Source: Bacillota bacterium
Lineage (GTDB): Bacteria > Bacillota > Clostridia > Clostridiales > Clostridiaceae
Assembly: GCA_023399035.1 (NCBI GenBank)
Contig: JAEWQX010000054.1
Coordinates: 1 to 11,881, forward strand
Direction: 5' to 3'
DNA length: 11,881 nt
The notes below the pieces were generated by a model. It was given only the letters and a program-made list of their open reading frames with translations, was not told the DNA's origin and ran no database searches. The translations under genes were made by a program, and so were the position numbers. Positions 6,397 through 11,881 of this stretch are shown piece by piece (position 1 is the stretch's first letter; every line of letters starts with the position of its first letter).

Positions 6397-7413
6397 CTAT
6401 TCTTCAGGAACATATTCCGGCATTTTCTGCTGATTACCTGAATTATTTATAACTATTGGAATTTTATTTTCTGAAATAAACTTATTTGTCTTTGGAAGAG
6501 ATCCATATTCCAGACTCTTACCTGATACTGTTATTAGTGTCTTCTTACTTGTATCGATCATCCCATTCTGGAATGCATATTCAAATATTGCTTCAATTGC
6601 ATCATCTATAGTTTCATTATCAAGGGAAATACTTGATATTAATATCTTTCCCTTTTCCGTAGGTGAATATGCATATATTACCTTATTATATTTATTTATA
6701 TGCATCTTTATATTGGAGCTTGTCTCAACTATAACTATACTTTTTGTCTTTCTATAATCAATTATCGTAGCACATCCAATCATCATCAATACTATCAAAG
6801 CAATTGCTATATGTATTTTATATTTTGATAAACTTGCACACTGCTTGCCGTCGCACAACTGTCCCACTTTAAATCTGCGTTCAGTTTTTATTTTTACGAA
6901 TTCACCCATTGAAGTCATTATATATGCACTTTTCTTAAATGCTTTTATCACTATTCCTTTGTATATAGTATTTTTCTTCAGTGAATTTATGCTTTTAACT
7001 TTATCATCTTCTTTTAATTTAATCTTTAAAGTATCCTGTATTACTTTATAATCAGGATTTCTAAGAATCAGGTAATATGCAACTATATGGTCTTTCATAT
7101 CCTCAATCTTTTCTCTGCTCATACGTACAGATTTACATAATTCTTTTATTGGAAGATCTCTCTTTCTATCCAACTTTTCACTTATCTTTTCATCTTCCAT
7201 AATATAATAAGATATATTTAAAGATATGTTCCTCTTTTCTTCATTTAATGGATAATTAATCAAGTCCTTAAGTATAATATTATATGAGGACAGTTCTTGT
7301 AAAAATAAAGAAACCTGTTTACTTCTGTTATCATCTGCAGAGTTGCTTACCAATGTAATATTAGGTACAGAAGTAAATACATATTTATTTTTATTAAAAA
7401 TTAAGCTATCCAT
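6397..7413 (-). CDS. SigI C-terminal domain fused to RsgI-like anti-sigma factor, membrane protein
   Basis: This is a 338-aa protein. Residues about 32-130 match the C-terminal DNA-binding domain of sigma-I. FLQELSSYNI fits the SigI F-x3-L-x2-Y-G pattern, DLPIKELCKSVRMSREKI fits the LP-K-L-V-SRKTIE helix-turn-helix, and DHIVAYYLILRNPDY fits the YIIA...GDY end. Residues about 148-190 look like the RsgI N-terminal anti-sigma domain (IYKGIVIKAFKKSAYIMTSMGEFVKI ends its core). A single membrane helix lies at 199-220. The outside part, 225-300, resembles the RsgI middle domain. No sigma region 2 is present: only about 30 unrelated residues precede the SigI-C part. The Asn-Pro at which RsgI self-cleaves is replaced (VETSSNIKM at 229-237). 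No sigI gene is nearby. The start is ATG at 7413, with AGAGGTG upstream. Function is inferred: a membrane-tethered regulator or sigma decoy. Confidence 0.8.
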   Translation of the reverse strand: MDSLIFNKNKYVFTSVPNITLVSNSADDNRSKQVSLFLQELSSYNIILKDLINYPLNEEKRNISLNISYYIMEDEKISEKLDRKRDLPIKELCKSVRMSREKIEDMKDHIVAYYLILRNPDYKVIQDTLKIKLKEDDKVKSINSLKKNTIYKGIVIKAFKKSAYIMTSMGEFVKIKTERRFKVGQLCDGKQCASLSKYKIHIAIALIVLMMIGCATIIDYRKTKSIVIVETSSNIKMHINKYNKVIYAYSPTEKGKILISSISLDNETIDDAIEAIFEYAFQNGMIDTSKKTLITVSGKSLEYGSLPKTNKFISENKIPIVINNSGNQQKMPEYVPEE

Positions 7414-7470
7414 ATAGTTAACACCTCTTTAAACACTACTATCATTTTTATGTATTTTTCATACTATATT

Positions 7471-7500
7471 ATTATAGCATAGAAATTTACACATATATAA
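7471..7500 (-). promoter_or_regulatory. candidate promoter of the SigI-C/RsgI-like gene
   Basis: On the minus strand a perfect TATAAT (7476-7471) is preceded at 18 bp by TTATAT, a poor -35. The predicted start near 7464 gives a leader of about 50 nt. I do not see a clear sigma-I-type promoter. Confidence 0.35.
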
Positions 7501-7551
7501 AACTTTATATACTTAGTATTAATATAAAATCAATATGTAGGAGATTGGTGT

Positions 7552-7722
7552 ATGAAAAAGAAAATTATATACGTAGATTTTACTAAAAAACGTCGAATCA
7601 ACTTCTTTCACTTTACTTTTAATAAACTGATTAACTTTTTTACTCATAGAATAAATATCTCTAATACAGAAATGTCTAACATCAACAAAAACAATAAAGC
7701 TTTAGTTAATAAAATTTATTAA
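7552..7722 (+). CDS. small basic hypothetical protein, 56 aa
   Basis: This short frame starts at ATG 7552 with an excellent AGGAGA site 7 nt upstream and stops at TAA 7720-7722. The product begins MKKKIIYVDFTKKRRINFF. It is rich in Lys/Arg, Asn and Phe, with a cluster of aromatic residues at about 18-30 and an Asn-rich tail. It has no signal peptide, no clear membrane helix and no motif I recognise. It is divergent from the SigI-C/RsgI-like gene (138 nt between starts) and precedes ispF by 112 nt on the same strand. No terminator is visible between the two, so co-transcription is possible. The ribosome site and an uninterrupted frame in AT-rich DNA are the main support. Confidence 0.6.
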   Translation: MKKKIIYVDFTKKRRINFFHFTFNKLINFFTHRINISNTEMSNINKNNKALVNKIY

Positions 7723-7761
7723 CCATAGTAAATTTAAATATATTATGTAAATGTTTACTTA

Positions 7762-7791
7762 TTGTTCCCAACTTATTTAATCCATTATATT
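7762..7791 (+). promoter_or_regulatory. possible promoter of ispF
   Basis: TTGTTC (7762-7767) and TATATT (7786-7791) are 18 bp apart, about 45 nt upstream of the ispF start. The match is only moderate in very AT-rich sequence. Confidence 0.33.
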
Positions 7792-7834
7792 ATGATAAAA
7801 TATATCTTAGTAACAATATAATGAGGTGATAAAC

Positions 7835-8308
7835 ATGAGAATTGGAATGGGATATGATGTTCATAAATTAGTTGAAGATAGAAAGCTGATAATTGGAGGA
7901 GTAGAAATTCCATTTGAAAAGGGCCTTTTAGGTCATTCTGATGCTGATGTCCTTCTTCACGCTATAATGGATTCACTGCTTGGAGCATGTGCCTTAGGAG
8001 ATATCGGAAAACACTTTCCTGATACTGATCCAAAATACAAAGGAATTTCAAGTATAAAACTTCTTGAGGAAACAGGAATGCTTATATTACAAAAGGGATA
8101 CTCTATAAACAATATTGATGCTACAATAATTGCACAAAAGCCTAAAATGAGCCCACATATTGAACTTATGAGAAAAAATATAGCTGCTGCACTTAATATT
8201 GATATTGATCAGATTAATATCAAAGCTACAACTGAAGAAGGTCTTGGATTTACAGGGGAAATGCTTGGAATATCTTCTCAAAGCATTGCTTCTGTCAACA
8301 GAAAATAA
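7835..8308 (+). CDS. ispF: 2-C-methyl-D-erythritol 2,4-cyclodiphosphate synthase
   Basis: IspF converts CDP-methylerythritol 2-phosphate to methylerythritol 2,4-cyclodiphosphate with release of CMP, in the cytoplasmic non-mevalonate isoprenoid pathway. The 157-aa length is standard. The N-terminus MRIGMGYDVHKL gives the zinc ligands Asp8 and His10, and LLHAIMDSLLGA gives His42, the same numbering as E. coli IspF. LGHSDADVLLHA (32-43), GDIGKHFPDTDP (55-66) and the ATTEEGLGFTG segment near the C-terminus (nucleotide-binding side) are also conserved. The start chosen is ATG 7835. GAGGTG lies 6 nt before it, and an in-frame GTG at 7826 falls inside that ribosome site and is not the start. No other isoprenoid gene is adjacent; ispD is not in the window. 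Confidence 0.97.
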   Translation: MRIGMGYDVHKLVEDRKLIIGGVEIPFEKGLLGHSDADVLLHAIMDSLLGACALGDIGKHFPDTDPKYKGISSIKLLEETGMLILQKGYSINNIDATIIAQKPKMSPHIELMRKNIAAALNIDIDQINIKATTEEGLGFTGEMLGISSQSIASVNRK

Positions 8309-8353
8309 ACTCGACTATCATCTCTTTTTTACATGAAAGAGAAATACTTATGA

Positions 8354-8397
8354 AAAAATATCCCTTAAGTATATTTCTATGCTTAAGGGATATTTTT
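8354..8397. terminator. bidirectional terminator after ispF
   Basis: Bases 8354-8369 pair perfectly with 8382-8397 (16 bp, CCCTTAAG core) around a 12-nt loop, with A-run and T-run outer arms. It follows ispF by 45 nt and abuts the stop codon of the convergent gene at 8399, so it serves both. Confidence 0.88.
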
Positions 8398-8398
8398 A

Positions 8399-9073
8399 TT
8401 ATAATACTTCACTTAATTTCTTTAATAAGATTTCTCTAAATTTTTCTGCTTTAACTTTATCTTTTAATGTATTTTCACAGAGATTTTTCCATTCTTCTAT
8501 CTTCATGCCTATCTTGTTTTCTAATTCATCCTCACTATTAGTCATTGTTGCAGATGAAACAACAAATTCGCCTACTTCTTCTGGTGATTTAAATAGCTTT
8601 ATATATATAAATTCCCTATTATCACCCATCCATTTTTTATTGAATTCTCTTAGAAACTTTCTTAACTCTCTTTCAGCATCCTTAGATGGCATATCCCATA
8701 ACTTTGAAAGAAATTGATAATCCTTTTTCATATTATCTGCAATTTCCTTTGTTATTTTCTTTGTTCTTTGGCCTTCTTCTATTATTCTTTCTACAGAAAT
8801 ACTAGGTATTTTCGTTATTAATTTATCTTTCCCATGTATCCATTTATAAAATGATTCTTGAAGAAATGAATATTGTAAATATCCAATCAAACTCCTTACA
8901 TTTGGGAAGTACCCCCATATATTATTAATTCCATTACTTTTACTAAATATTAAAGTATGGAAATATAAACACTTTTCTGTAGGTGGTTTCTGCATAAACA
9001 TATGCCCTCTAATAGTTTTATTTTCCCTGATAACGTTTTCCCAATAATCAAAAGAATTGTAGTTTTCCCTCAT
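8399..9073 (-). CDS. hypothetical protein, 224 aa
   Basis: I do not recognise this protein. It has no signal peptide and no membrane helix. The N-terminal half is aromatic-rich and probably globular (YNSFDYWENVI, YLQYSFLQESFYKWIHG). The middle, about 98-150, and the last 40 residues are charged and helical, with a possible coiled-coil-like end (ELENKIGMKIEEWKNLCEN, then Lys/Glu-rich). A segment near 150-176 (REFIYIKLFKSPEEVGEF) looks like beta structure. The start is ATG at 9073 with a GAAGGTG ribosome site 7 nt upstream and a good promoter further up, so it is probably expressed. It is a single-gene unit, convergent with ispF. A DUF-type clostridial family is likely, but I assign no function. 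Confidence 0.8.
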   Translation of the reverse strand: MRENYNSFDYWENVIRENKTIRGHMFMQKPPTEKCLYFHTLIFSKSNGINNIWGYFPNVRSLIGYLQYSFLQESFYKWIHGKDKLITKIPSISVERIIEEGQRTKKITKEIADNMKKDYQFLSKLWDMPSKDAERELRKFLREFNKKWMGDNREFIYIKLFKSPEEVGEFVVSSATMTNSEDELENKIGMKIEEWKNLCENTLKDKVKAEKFREILLKKLSEVL

Positions 9074-9419
9074 TATTATTCACCTTCCCTACACAATTTT
9101 AATATAATGTAATATAAATTATTATCCTTAACTTAATTATAAGGTATAAGCTACTCTATTTACAAGTTTGATTAACCTTATAATTTAACACTATTGTTCA
9201 TCATTTAAATATATTACCCAATATACTTCTATTTTATAACTATTCTGTAAATTTATAATACAGGTTTAAAAATTGCTATTTTATTACTATTAAATTATAA
9301 TAATAACATCGACATTCATTTACTTATCGTAATTTTAATTAAGAAAACCTAATTATAATAAAATTTAATATATTTAAGGATTAAAGTTAAATAGTACAGA
9401 ATTCAAGGGGGATTAATAG
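9074..9419. other. 346-bp AT-rich intergenic region between divergent genes
   Basis: This stretch contains no open frame with a ribosome site on either strand. It holds the minus-strand promoter at 9136-9165. On the plus side, a TATAAT at 9354-9359 could be the -10 of the HNH gene, but no convincing -35 precedes it. One weak 5-bp hairpin (CTGTA/TACAG, near 9245-9263) is visible. I see no RNA gene. Confidence 0.6.
9136..9165 (-). promoter_or_regulatory. candidate promoter of the 224-aa protein gene
   Basis: On the minus strand TTGTAA (9165-9160) and a perfect TATAAT (9141-9136) are separated by 18 bp. The predicted start near 9129 leaves a 5' leader of about 55 nt. Confidence 0.5.
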
Positions 9420-9827
9420 TTGGCTTTATGTGAAATATGCAATGCCCAAGCTGATATACATCATATTGTTCATAGAAGTGAAGGCGGTTTTGATATAGAA
9501 TTAAATTATAAATATTTATGCCCATACCATCATCGTGGTAAATATGGTCCTCATCACTGTGAAGAGGTAGACCTTAGGTACAAGCTCGACCTTCAAAATA
9601 AGCTTTATGAAATGCTTCCAAAAGAATACTATTATTTTAAGGAATTATCTTCAGAACTAAAAATTCCTAACAATACTTTAAAGAGGATTACTAGAAACCT
9701 TAAATTATATAAAGAAGGATATAGAAAAGCTGATATAATTTTTAAAATAATGGGTGAAAAATTCTATACAGAAGAAATGATAGTAAATTTAACACTGGAT
9801 AATTTAATAAAAAATTTAGATGTATAA
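9420..9827 (+). CDS. small HNH-motif protein with C-terminal helix-turn-helix-like region
   Basis: This 135-aa protein starts with an HNH nuclease-like zinc module. C4-E-I-C7 and C34-P-Y-H37 are likely zinc ligands, and HH at 14-15, Asn29 and His38 are candidate catalytic residues. GPHH at 43-46 adds two more histidines. Residues about 68-100 (YFKELSSELKIPNNTLKRI) look like a helix-turn-helix that could bind DNA. HNH domains nick or cut DNA, but small solitary HNH proteins may also be regulators or remnants of homing endonucleases, and no intron or partner methylase is seen here. The start is TTG at 9420, 8 nt after AAGGGGG, with the first cysteine at codon 4. A start further downstream would lose Cys4. 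It ends at a terminator shared with the tRNA unit. Confidence 0.82.
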   Translation: MALCEICNAQADIHHIVHRSEGGFDIELNYKYLCPYHHRGKYGPHHCEEVDLRYKLDLQNKLYEMLPKEYYYFKELSSELKIPNNTLKRITRNLKLYKEGYRKADIIFKIMGEKFYTEEMIVNLTLDNLIKNLDV

Positions 9828-9847
9828 ATATTTAAAATATATAAAAC

Positions 9848-9872
9848 AAAGCACCATTTTTTATGGTGCTTT
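9848..9872. terminator. bidirectional terminator shared by the HNH gene and the tRNA unit
   Basis: AAAGCACCAT (9848-9857) pairs with ATGGTGCTTT (9863-9872) around a TTTTT loop, a perfect 10-bp stem. T-rich sequence follows on both strands. It lies 20 nt after the HNH stop and 9 nt beyond the 3' end of tRNA-Gly. Confidence 0.85.
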
Positions 9873-9881
9873 ATTATTATT

Positions 9882-9956
9882 TGGAGCGGGAGACGGGACT
9901 CGAACCCGCAACGTCCACCTTGGGAAGGTGATACTCTGCCATTGAGTCACTTCCGC
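9882..9956 (-). tRNA. tRNA-Gly (anticodon CCC)
   Basis: The minus-strand 75-nt sequence folds as a class I tRNA with encoded CCA (complement of 9882-9884). The D stem is ACTC/GAGT. The anticodon stem TCACC/GGTGG closes the loop TTCCCAA, giving anticodon CCC, which reads GGG. The T arm is GCGGG-TTCGAGT-CCCGT. The acceptor stem is GCGGAAG against CTCCCGC, which leaves an A5-C68 mismatch in an otherwise paired helix. It lies 60 nt downstream of tRNA-Leu in the same transcription unit. Confidence 0.94.
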
Positions 9957-10016
9957 AAATCTAATAGCTCATATTTAATTAATCTATATTCATTACTTAA
10001 TCTTTACTATAAAAAA

Positions 10017-10101
10017 TGGTGCAGATGAAGGGAGTCGAACCCTTACACCGTTTGGCGCTAGATCCTAAGTCTAGTGCGTCTGCCAATTTCGCCACATCTG
10101 C
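10017..10101 (-). tRNA. tRNA-Leu (anticodon UAG)
   Basis: This is an 85-nt class II tRNA on the minus strand with encoded CCA (complement of 10017-10019). The acceptor stem GCAGATG/CATCTGC is perfect. The anticodon stem is CTAGA/TCTAG with loop CTTAGGA, so the anticodon is UAG and reads CUN leucine codons, mainly CUA. The long variable arm (GCGCCAAACGGTGT region) and the T loop TTCGACT are present. It is first in the Leu-Gly pair. Confidence 0.96.
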
Positions 10102-10109
10102 ATACCATT

Positions 10110-10137
10110 ATTATACATCTACTAATTATAAAGTCAA
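10110..10137 (-). promoter_or_regulatory. promoter of the tRNA-Leu/tRNA-Gly unit
   Basis: On the minus strand TTGACT (10137-10132) and a perfect TATAAT (10115-10110) are separated by 16 bp. The -10 ends 8 nt before the mature 5' end of tRNA-Leu, so the tRNA has almost no leader. Confidence 0.75.
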
Positions 10138-10260
10138 TATTTTTCGTTTTCACTTTTTCAACAGTTTTCCTCTATATTTTTTATCACTGCTTCACTTTCA
10201 TCAAAATTTTTCAGTTTCTTTTTTGAAAAAATAAATTTATTACTTTTTTGTATTATATTA

Positions 10261-10289
10261 TTGACACATAAAAAATCAATCATTATAAT
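10261..10289 (+). promoter_or_regulatory. perfect-consensus sigma-A promoter of thrS
   Basis: TTGACA (10261-10266), a 17-bp spacer and TATAAT (10284-10289) match the housekeeping consensus exactly. The start near 10296 is immediately upstream of the T-box leader. A consensus promoter fits a gene whose control is by transcription attenuation rather than initiation. Confidence 0.9.
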
Positions 10290-10295
10290 TGTAGT

Positions 10296-10594
10296 TATCA
10301 TAAGATAACACGTTGATGAGGACAGTAAGCTAAAACCTTATTTTTCAGAGAGAGATTACATTGGTGCGAGTATTCTTAAATAAATTTAGACTGAAAACCA
10401 CCTCTGAGTGGTCCTAATAAGACCCGTTATTATCACGTTACGATAATTTTAAGTGACCTGTTTTAAGGTATAATTAATTAATAACTGCTCTTACTATAAG
10501 TAAGATGCAATCTGTAATTTTTTATATTTTCAGGTAATTAGAGTGGAACCACGGATATTACTTCGTCTCTATATTTTAGAGATGAAGTTTTTTT
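10296..10594 (+). promoter_or_regulatory. T-box riboswitch leader (threonine) of thrS
   Basis: This untranslated leader senses uncharged tRNA-Thr and lets transcription continue into thrS. Stem I opens near 10302 (GATAACACG, then the TTGATGAGGACAGTA element) and closes at about 10426-10437 (CGTTATTATC). It carries the distal AGAGA ... GGTGCGAG elements at about 10348-10370. The likely specifier codon is ACC (10397-10399, in GAAAACCACC), which reads threonine. A Stem III-like hairpin TCTTAC/GTAAGA lies at 10489-10505. The T-box GAGTGGAACCACGG is at 10541-10554. AGGTAAT (10532-10538) can pair with ATTACTT (10557-10563) to make the antiterminator, competing with the terminator at 10560-10588. 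The specifier position is inferred from motif spacing and agrees with the downstream gene. Confidence 0.93.
10560..10594 (+). terminator. attenuator terminator of the thrS T-box leader
   Basis: Bases 10560-10571 pair with 10577-10588 (12 bp with one G-T pair) around TATTT and are followed by a run of Ts to 10594. Its 5' arm overlaps the antiterminator 3' strand (10557-10563), so the two structures exclude each other. Confidence 0.92.
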
Positions 10595-10685
10595 ATTTTT
10601 AATCCTATAACACTTTTAGTTTTACTAACATCATAAAATTATAATTAAAAAAATTATTATTTACTTATTTGAGAGGAGATTTAAA

Positions 10686-11881
10686 ATGATTAAAGTTACT
10701 TTAAAAGACGGATCTGTTAAAGAATTTGAAGCAGGAATATCAGTTTTAGACATAGCTAAATCAATTAGTGAAGGTCTTGCTAGAAATGCTTTCTGTGGAA
10801 TAATAAACGGAAAGGTTTGTGACCTTAGAACAATAGTTAATGAAGATGTAGAATTAAGCATATGTACATTTGACTCACAAGAAGGAAAAGATGCTGTAAG
10901 ACATAGTATATCTCACGTTTTAGCTTATGCTGTAAAAAGATTATTCCCTGAAACTAAATTAGCAATCGGACCTTCTATTGCTAATGGATTCTACTATGAT
11001 TTCGACAGAGATACTGCATTCACAACTGCTGATTTAGAAAAGCTTGAAGCAGAAATGAAGAAAATAATAAAAGAAAATCCTTCAATTGAAAGATTCGAAC
11101 TTCCAAGAAATGAAGCTTTAGAATTAATGAAAGATGAGCCTTACAAAGTTGAATTAATAAATGACCTTCCTGAAGATGAAGTTATTTCATTCTACAAAAT
11201 GGGAGACTTTACTGATCTTTGTGCAGGACCTCATGTTATGTCATTAAAGAACATAAAAGCTATCAAACTTACTAGAAGTGCTGGTGCTTACTGGAAAGGT
11301 AACGAAAAGAACAAGATGCTTACTAGAATCTATGGTACTGCATTCTTAAAGAAAACTGAACTTGATGAATTCTTAGAGGCTTTAGAAGAGGCTAAAAAGA
11401 GAGACCATAACAAATTAGGAAGAGAATTAAAATTATTTACTACTGACGAAAAAGTTGGTCAGGGTCTTCCATTATTAATGCCTAAGGGAGCAAAAATAGT
11501 TCAAATTCTTCAAAGATGGGTTGAAGATGAAGAAGAAAGAAGAGGCTATGTTTTAACTAAGACTCCATATATGGCTAAGAGCGATTTATATAAAGTTTCT
11601 GGTCACTGGGATCATTACAAAGATGGTATGTTTGTATTAGGAGACGAAGAAAAGGATGATGAAGTATTTGCTTTAAGACCTATGACTTGTCCATTCCAAT
11701 ACACTATATACAATGCAGAACAACACAGTTACAGAGATCTTCCTATAAGATATGCTGAAACTTCTACTTTATTCAGAAATGAAGCTTCAGGAGAAATGCA
11801 CGGACTTATCAGAGTTAGACAATTTACATTATCTGATGGTCACTTAATTGTTACTCCAGAACAACTTGAAGATGAATTCAA
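10686..11881 (+). CDS. thrS: threonine-tRNA ligase, N-terminal 398 residues (runs off the window)
   Basis: ThrRS charges tRNA-Thr with threonine. The visible part holds three domains. The TGS domain spans 1-62. The editing domain spans about 63-225, with His73 and His77 (HSISH) and Cys179/His183 (CAGPH), which clears Ser-tRNA-Thr. The start of the catalytic core follows: Cys335 (MTCPFQ) and His386 (SDGHL) are two of the three zinc ligands, matching E. coli Cys334 and His385, and RYAETSTLFRNEASGEMHGL is motif 2. The third ligand and the anticodon-binding domain lie outside; about 235-240 residues are missing. The core reads MTCPFQ and LSDGH instead of the MNCPxH and DDAH of E. coli-type enzymes, a variant I associate with clostridia. 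The start is ATG at 10686 with GAGAGGAG 7 nt upstream, 91 nt after the attenuator. It is regulated by the T-box leader. Confidence 0.97.
   Translation, partial: MIKVTLKDGSVKEFEAGISVLDIAKSISEGLARNAFCGIINGKVCDLRTIVNEDVELSICTFDSQEGKDAVRHSISHVLAYAVKRLFPETKLAIGPSIANGFYYDFDRDTAFTTADLEKLEAEMKKIIKENPSIERFELPRNEALELMKDEPYKVELINDLPEDEVISFYKMGDFTDLCAGPHVMSLKNIKAIKLTRSAGAYWKGNEKNKMLTRIYGTAFLKKTELDEFLEALEEAKKRDHNKLGRELKLFTTDEKVGQGLPLLMPKGAKIVQILQRWVEDEEERRGYVLTKTPYMAKSDLYKVSGHWDHYKDGMFVLGDEEKDDEVFALRPMTCPFQYTIYNAEQHSYRDLPIRYAETSTLFRNEASGEMHGLIRVRQFTLSDGHLIVTPEQLEDEF

Noticed and set aside
7747..7758. GTAAA-TG-TTTAC inverted repeat upstream of ispF as an operator
   Set aside because: Arms of 5 bp in very AT-rich DNA are expected by chance and do not extend further.
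7826..7834. In-frame GTG start for ispF adding Met-Ile-Asn
   Set aside because: The GTG is part of the GAGGTG ribosome site for ATG 7835. Starting at 7835 gives standard IspF length and the usual Asp8/His10/His42 numbering.
8379..8717. 112-codon plus-strand open frame
   Set aside because: Antisense to the 224-aa gene, begins inside the terminator hairpin region, and lacks a ribosome site; the minus-strand gene has promoter, ribosome site and terminator.
9882..10101. tRNA genes as an integration (att) site of a mobile island with the HNH gene
   Set aside because: No integrase and no repeated tRNA 3' end could be found in the window.
10016..10234. 72-codon plus-strand open frame
   Set aside because: It lies across the tRNA-Leu gene and its promoter on the other strand and has no ribosome site, so it is a chance frame.
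10661..10861. 66-codon minus-strand open frame
   Set aside because: Antisense to the start of thrS, whose domains and ribosome site are unambiguous; no start signal of its own.
1..11881. CRISPR array or multi-gene defence system
   Set aside because: No regularly spaced repeats and no cas, toxin-antitoxin or restriction gene set are visible; the HNH protein stands alone.

Overview
This low-GC window, with strong AGGAGG-type ribosome binding sites, looks like chromosomal DNA of an anaerobic Clostridium-like Firmicute. The markers are HydE ([FeFe]-hydrogenase maturation), a SigI/RsgI-type protein, a T-box-controlled thrS of clostridial type, IspF of the MEP pathway and bidirectional intrinsic terminators between convergent genes. 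The species cannot be named from the sequence.

Layout. Positions 1-472 hold the 3' part of an IS30-family transposase, whose outer end lies near a perfect 14-bp palindrome (547-560) and the terminator of the next gene. The minus strand then carries a zinc-ribbon/Rho_N/SEC-C protein (704-1996, TTG start) and a patatin-like phospholipase (2145-2987). Divergent from the phospholipase is hydE (3133-4185). Next come a secreted or anchored DUF4163/DUF3298 protein (4275-5006, minus) and a membrane-anchored polysaccharide deacetylase (5293-6180, plus). These two are divergent, are the two halves of a PdaC-like architecture, and flank a small cluster of DnaA-box-like 9-mers. A membrane protein at 6397-7413 (minus) appears to fuse the C-terminal domain of sigma factor SigI to its anti-sigma factor RsgI. 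A 56-codon small ORF (7552-7722) and ispF (7835-8308) follow, then an unrecognised 224-aa protein (8399-9073, minus) and a small HNH protein (9420-9827, TTG start). A tRNA-Leu(UAG) - tRNA-Gly(CCC) pair lies on the minus strand. The window ends with a perfect-consensus promoter, a threonine T-box leader and the first 398 codons of thrS.

Organisation. Most genes look like single-gene units. Convergent neighbours share symmetric hairpin terminators at about 4224, 6256, 8354 and 9848, and divergent neighbours share short promoter regions. No phage, CRISPR or multi-gene defence operon is visible. The strongest candidate for something little described is the SigI-C/RsgI fusion: it lacks the sigma core-binding region and the Asn-Pro autocleavage site expected of RsgI, so it may work as a membrane-tethered DNA-binding regulator or decoy rather than as a normal anti-sigma factor.
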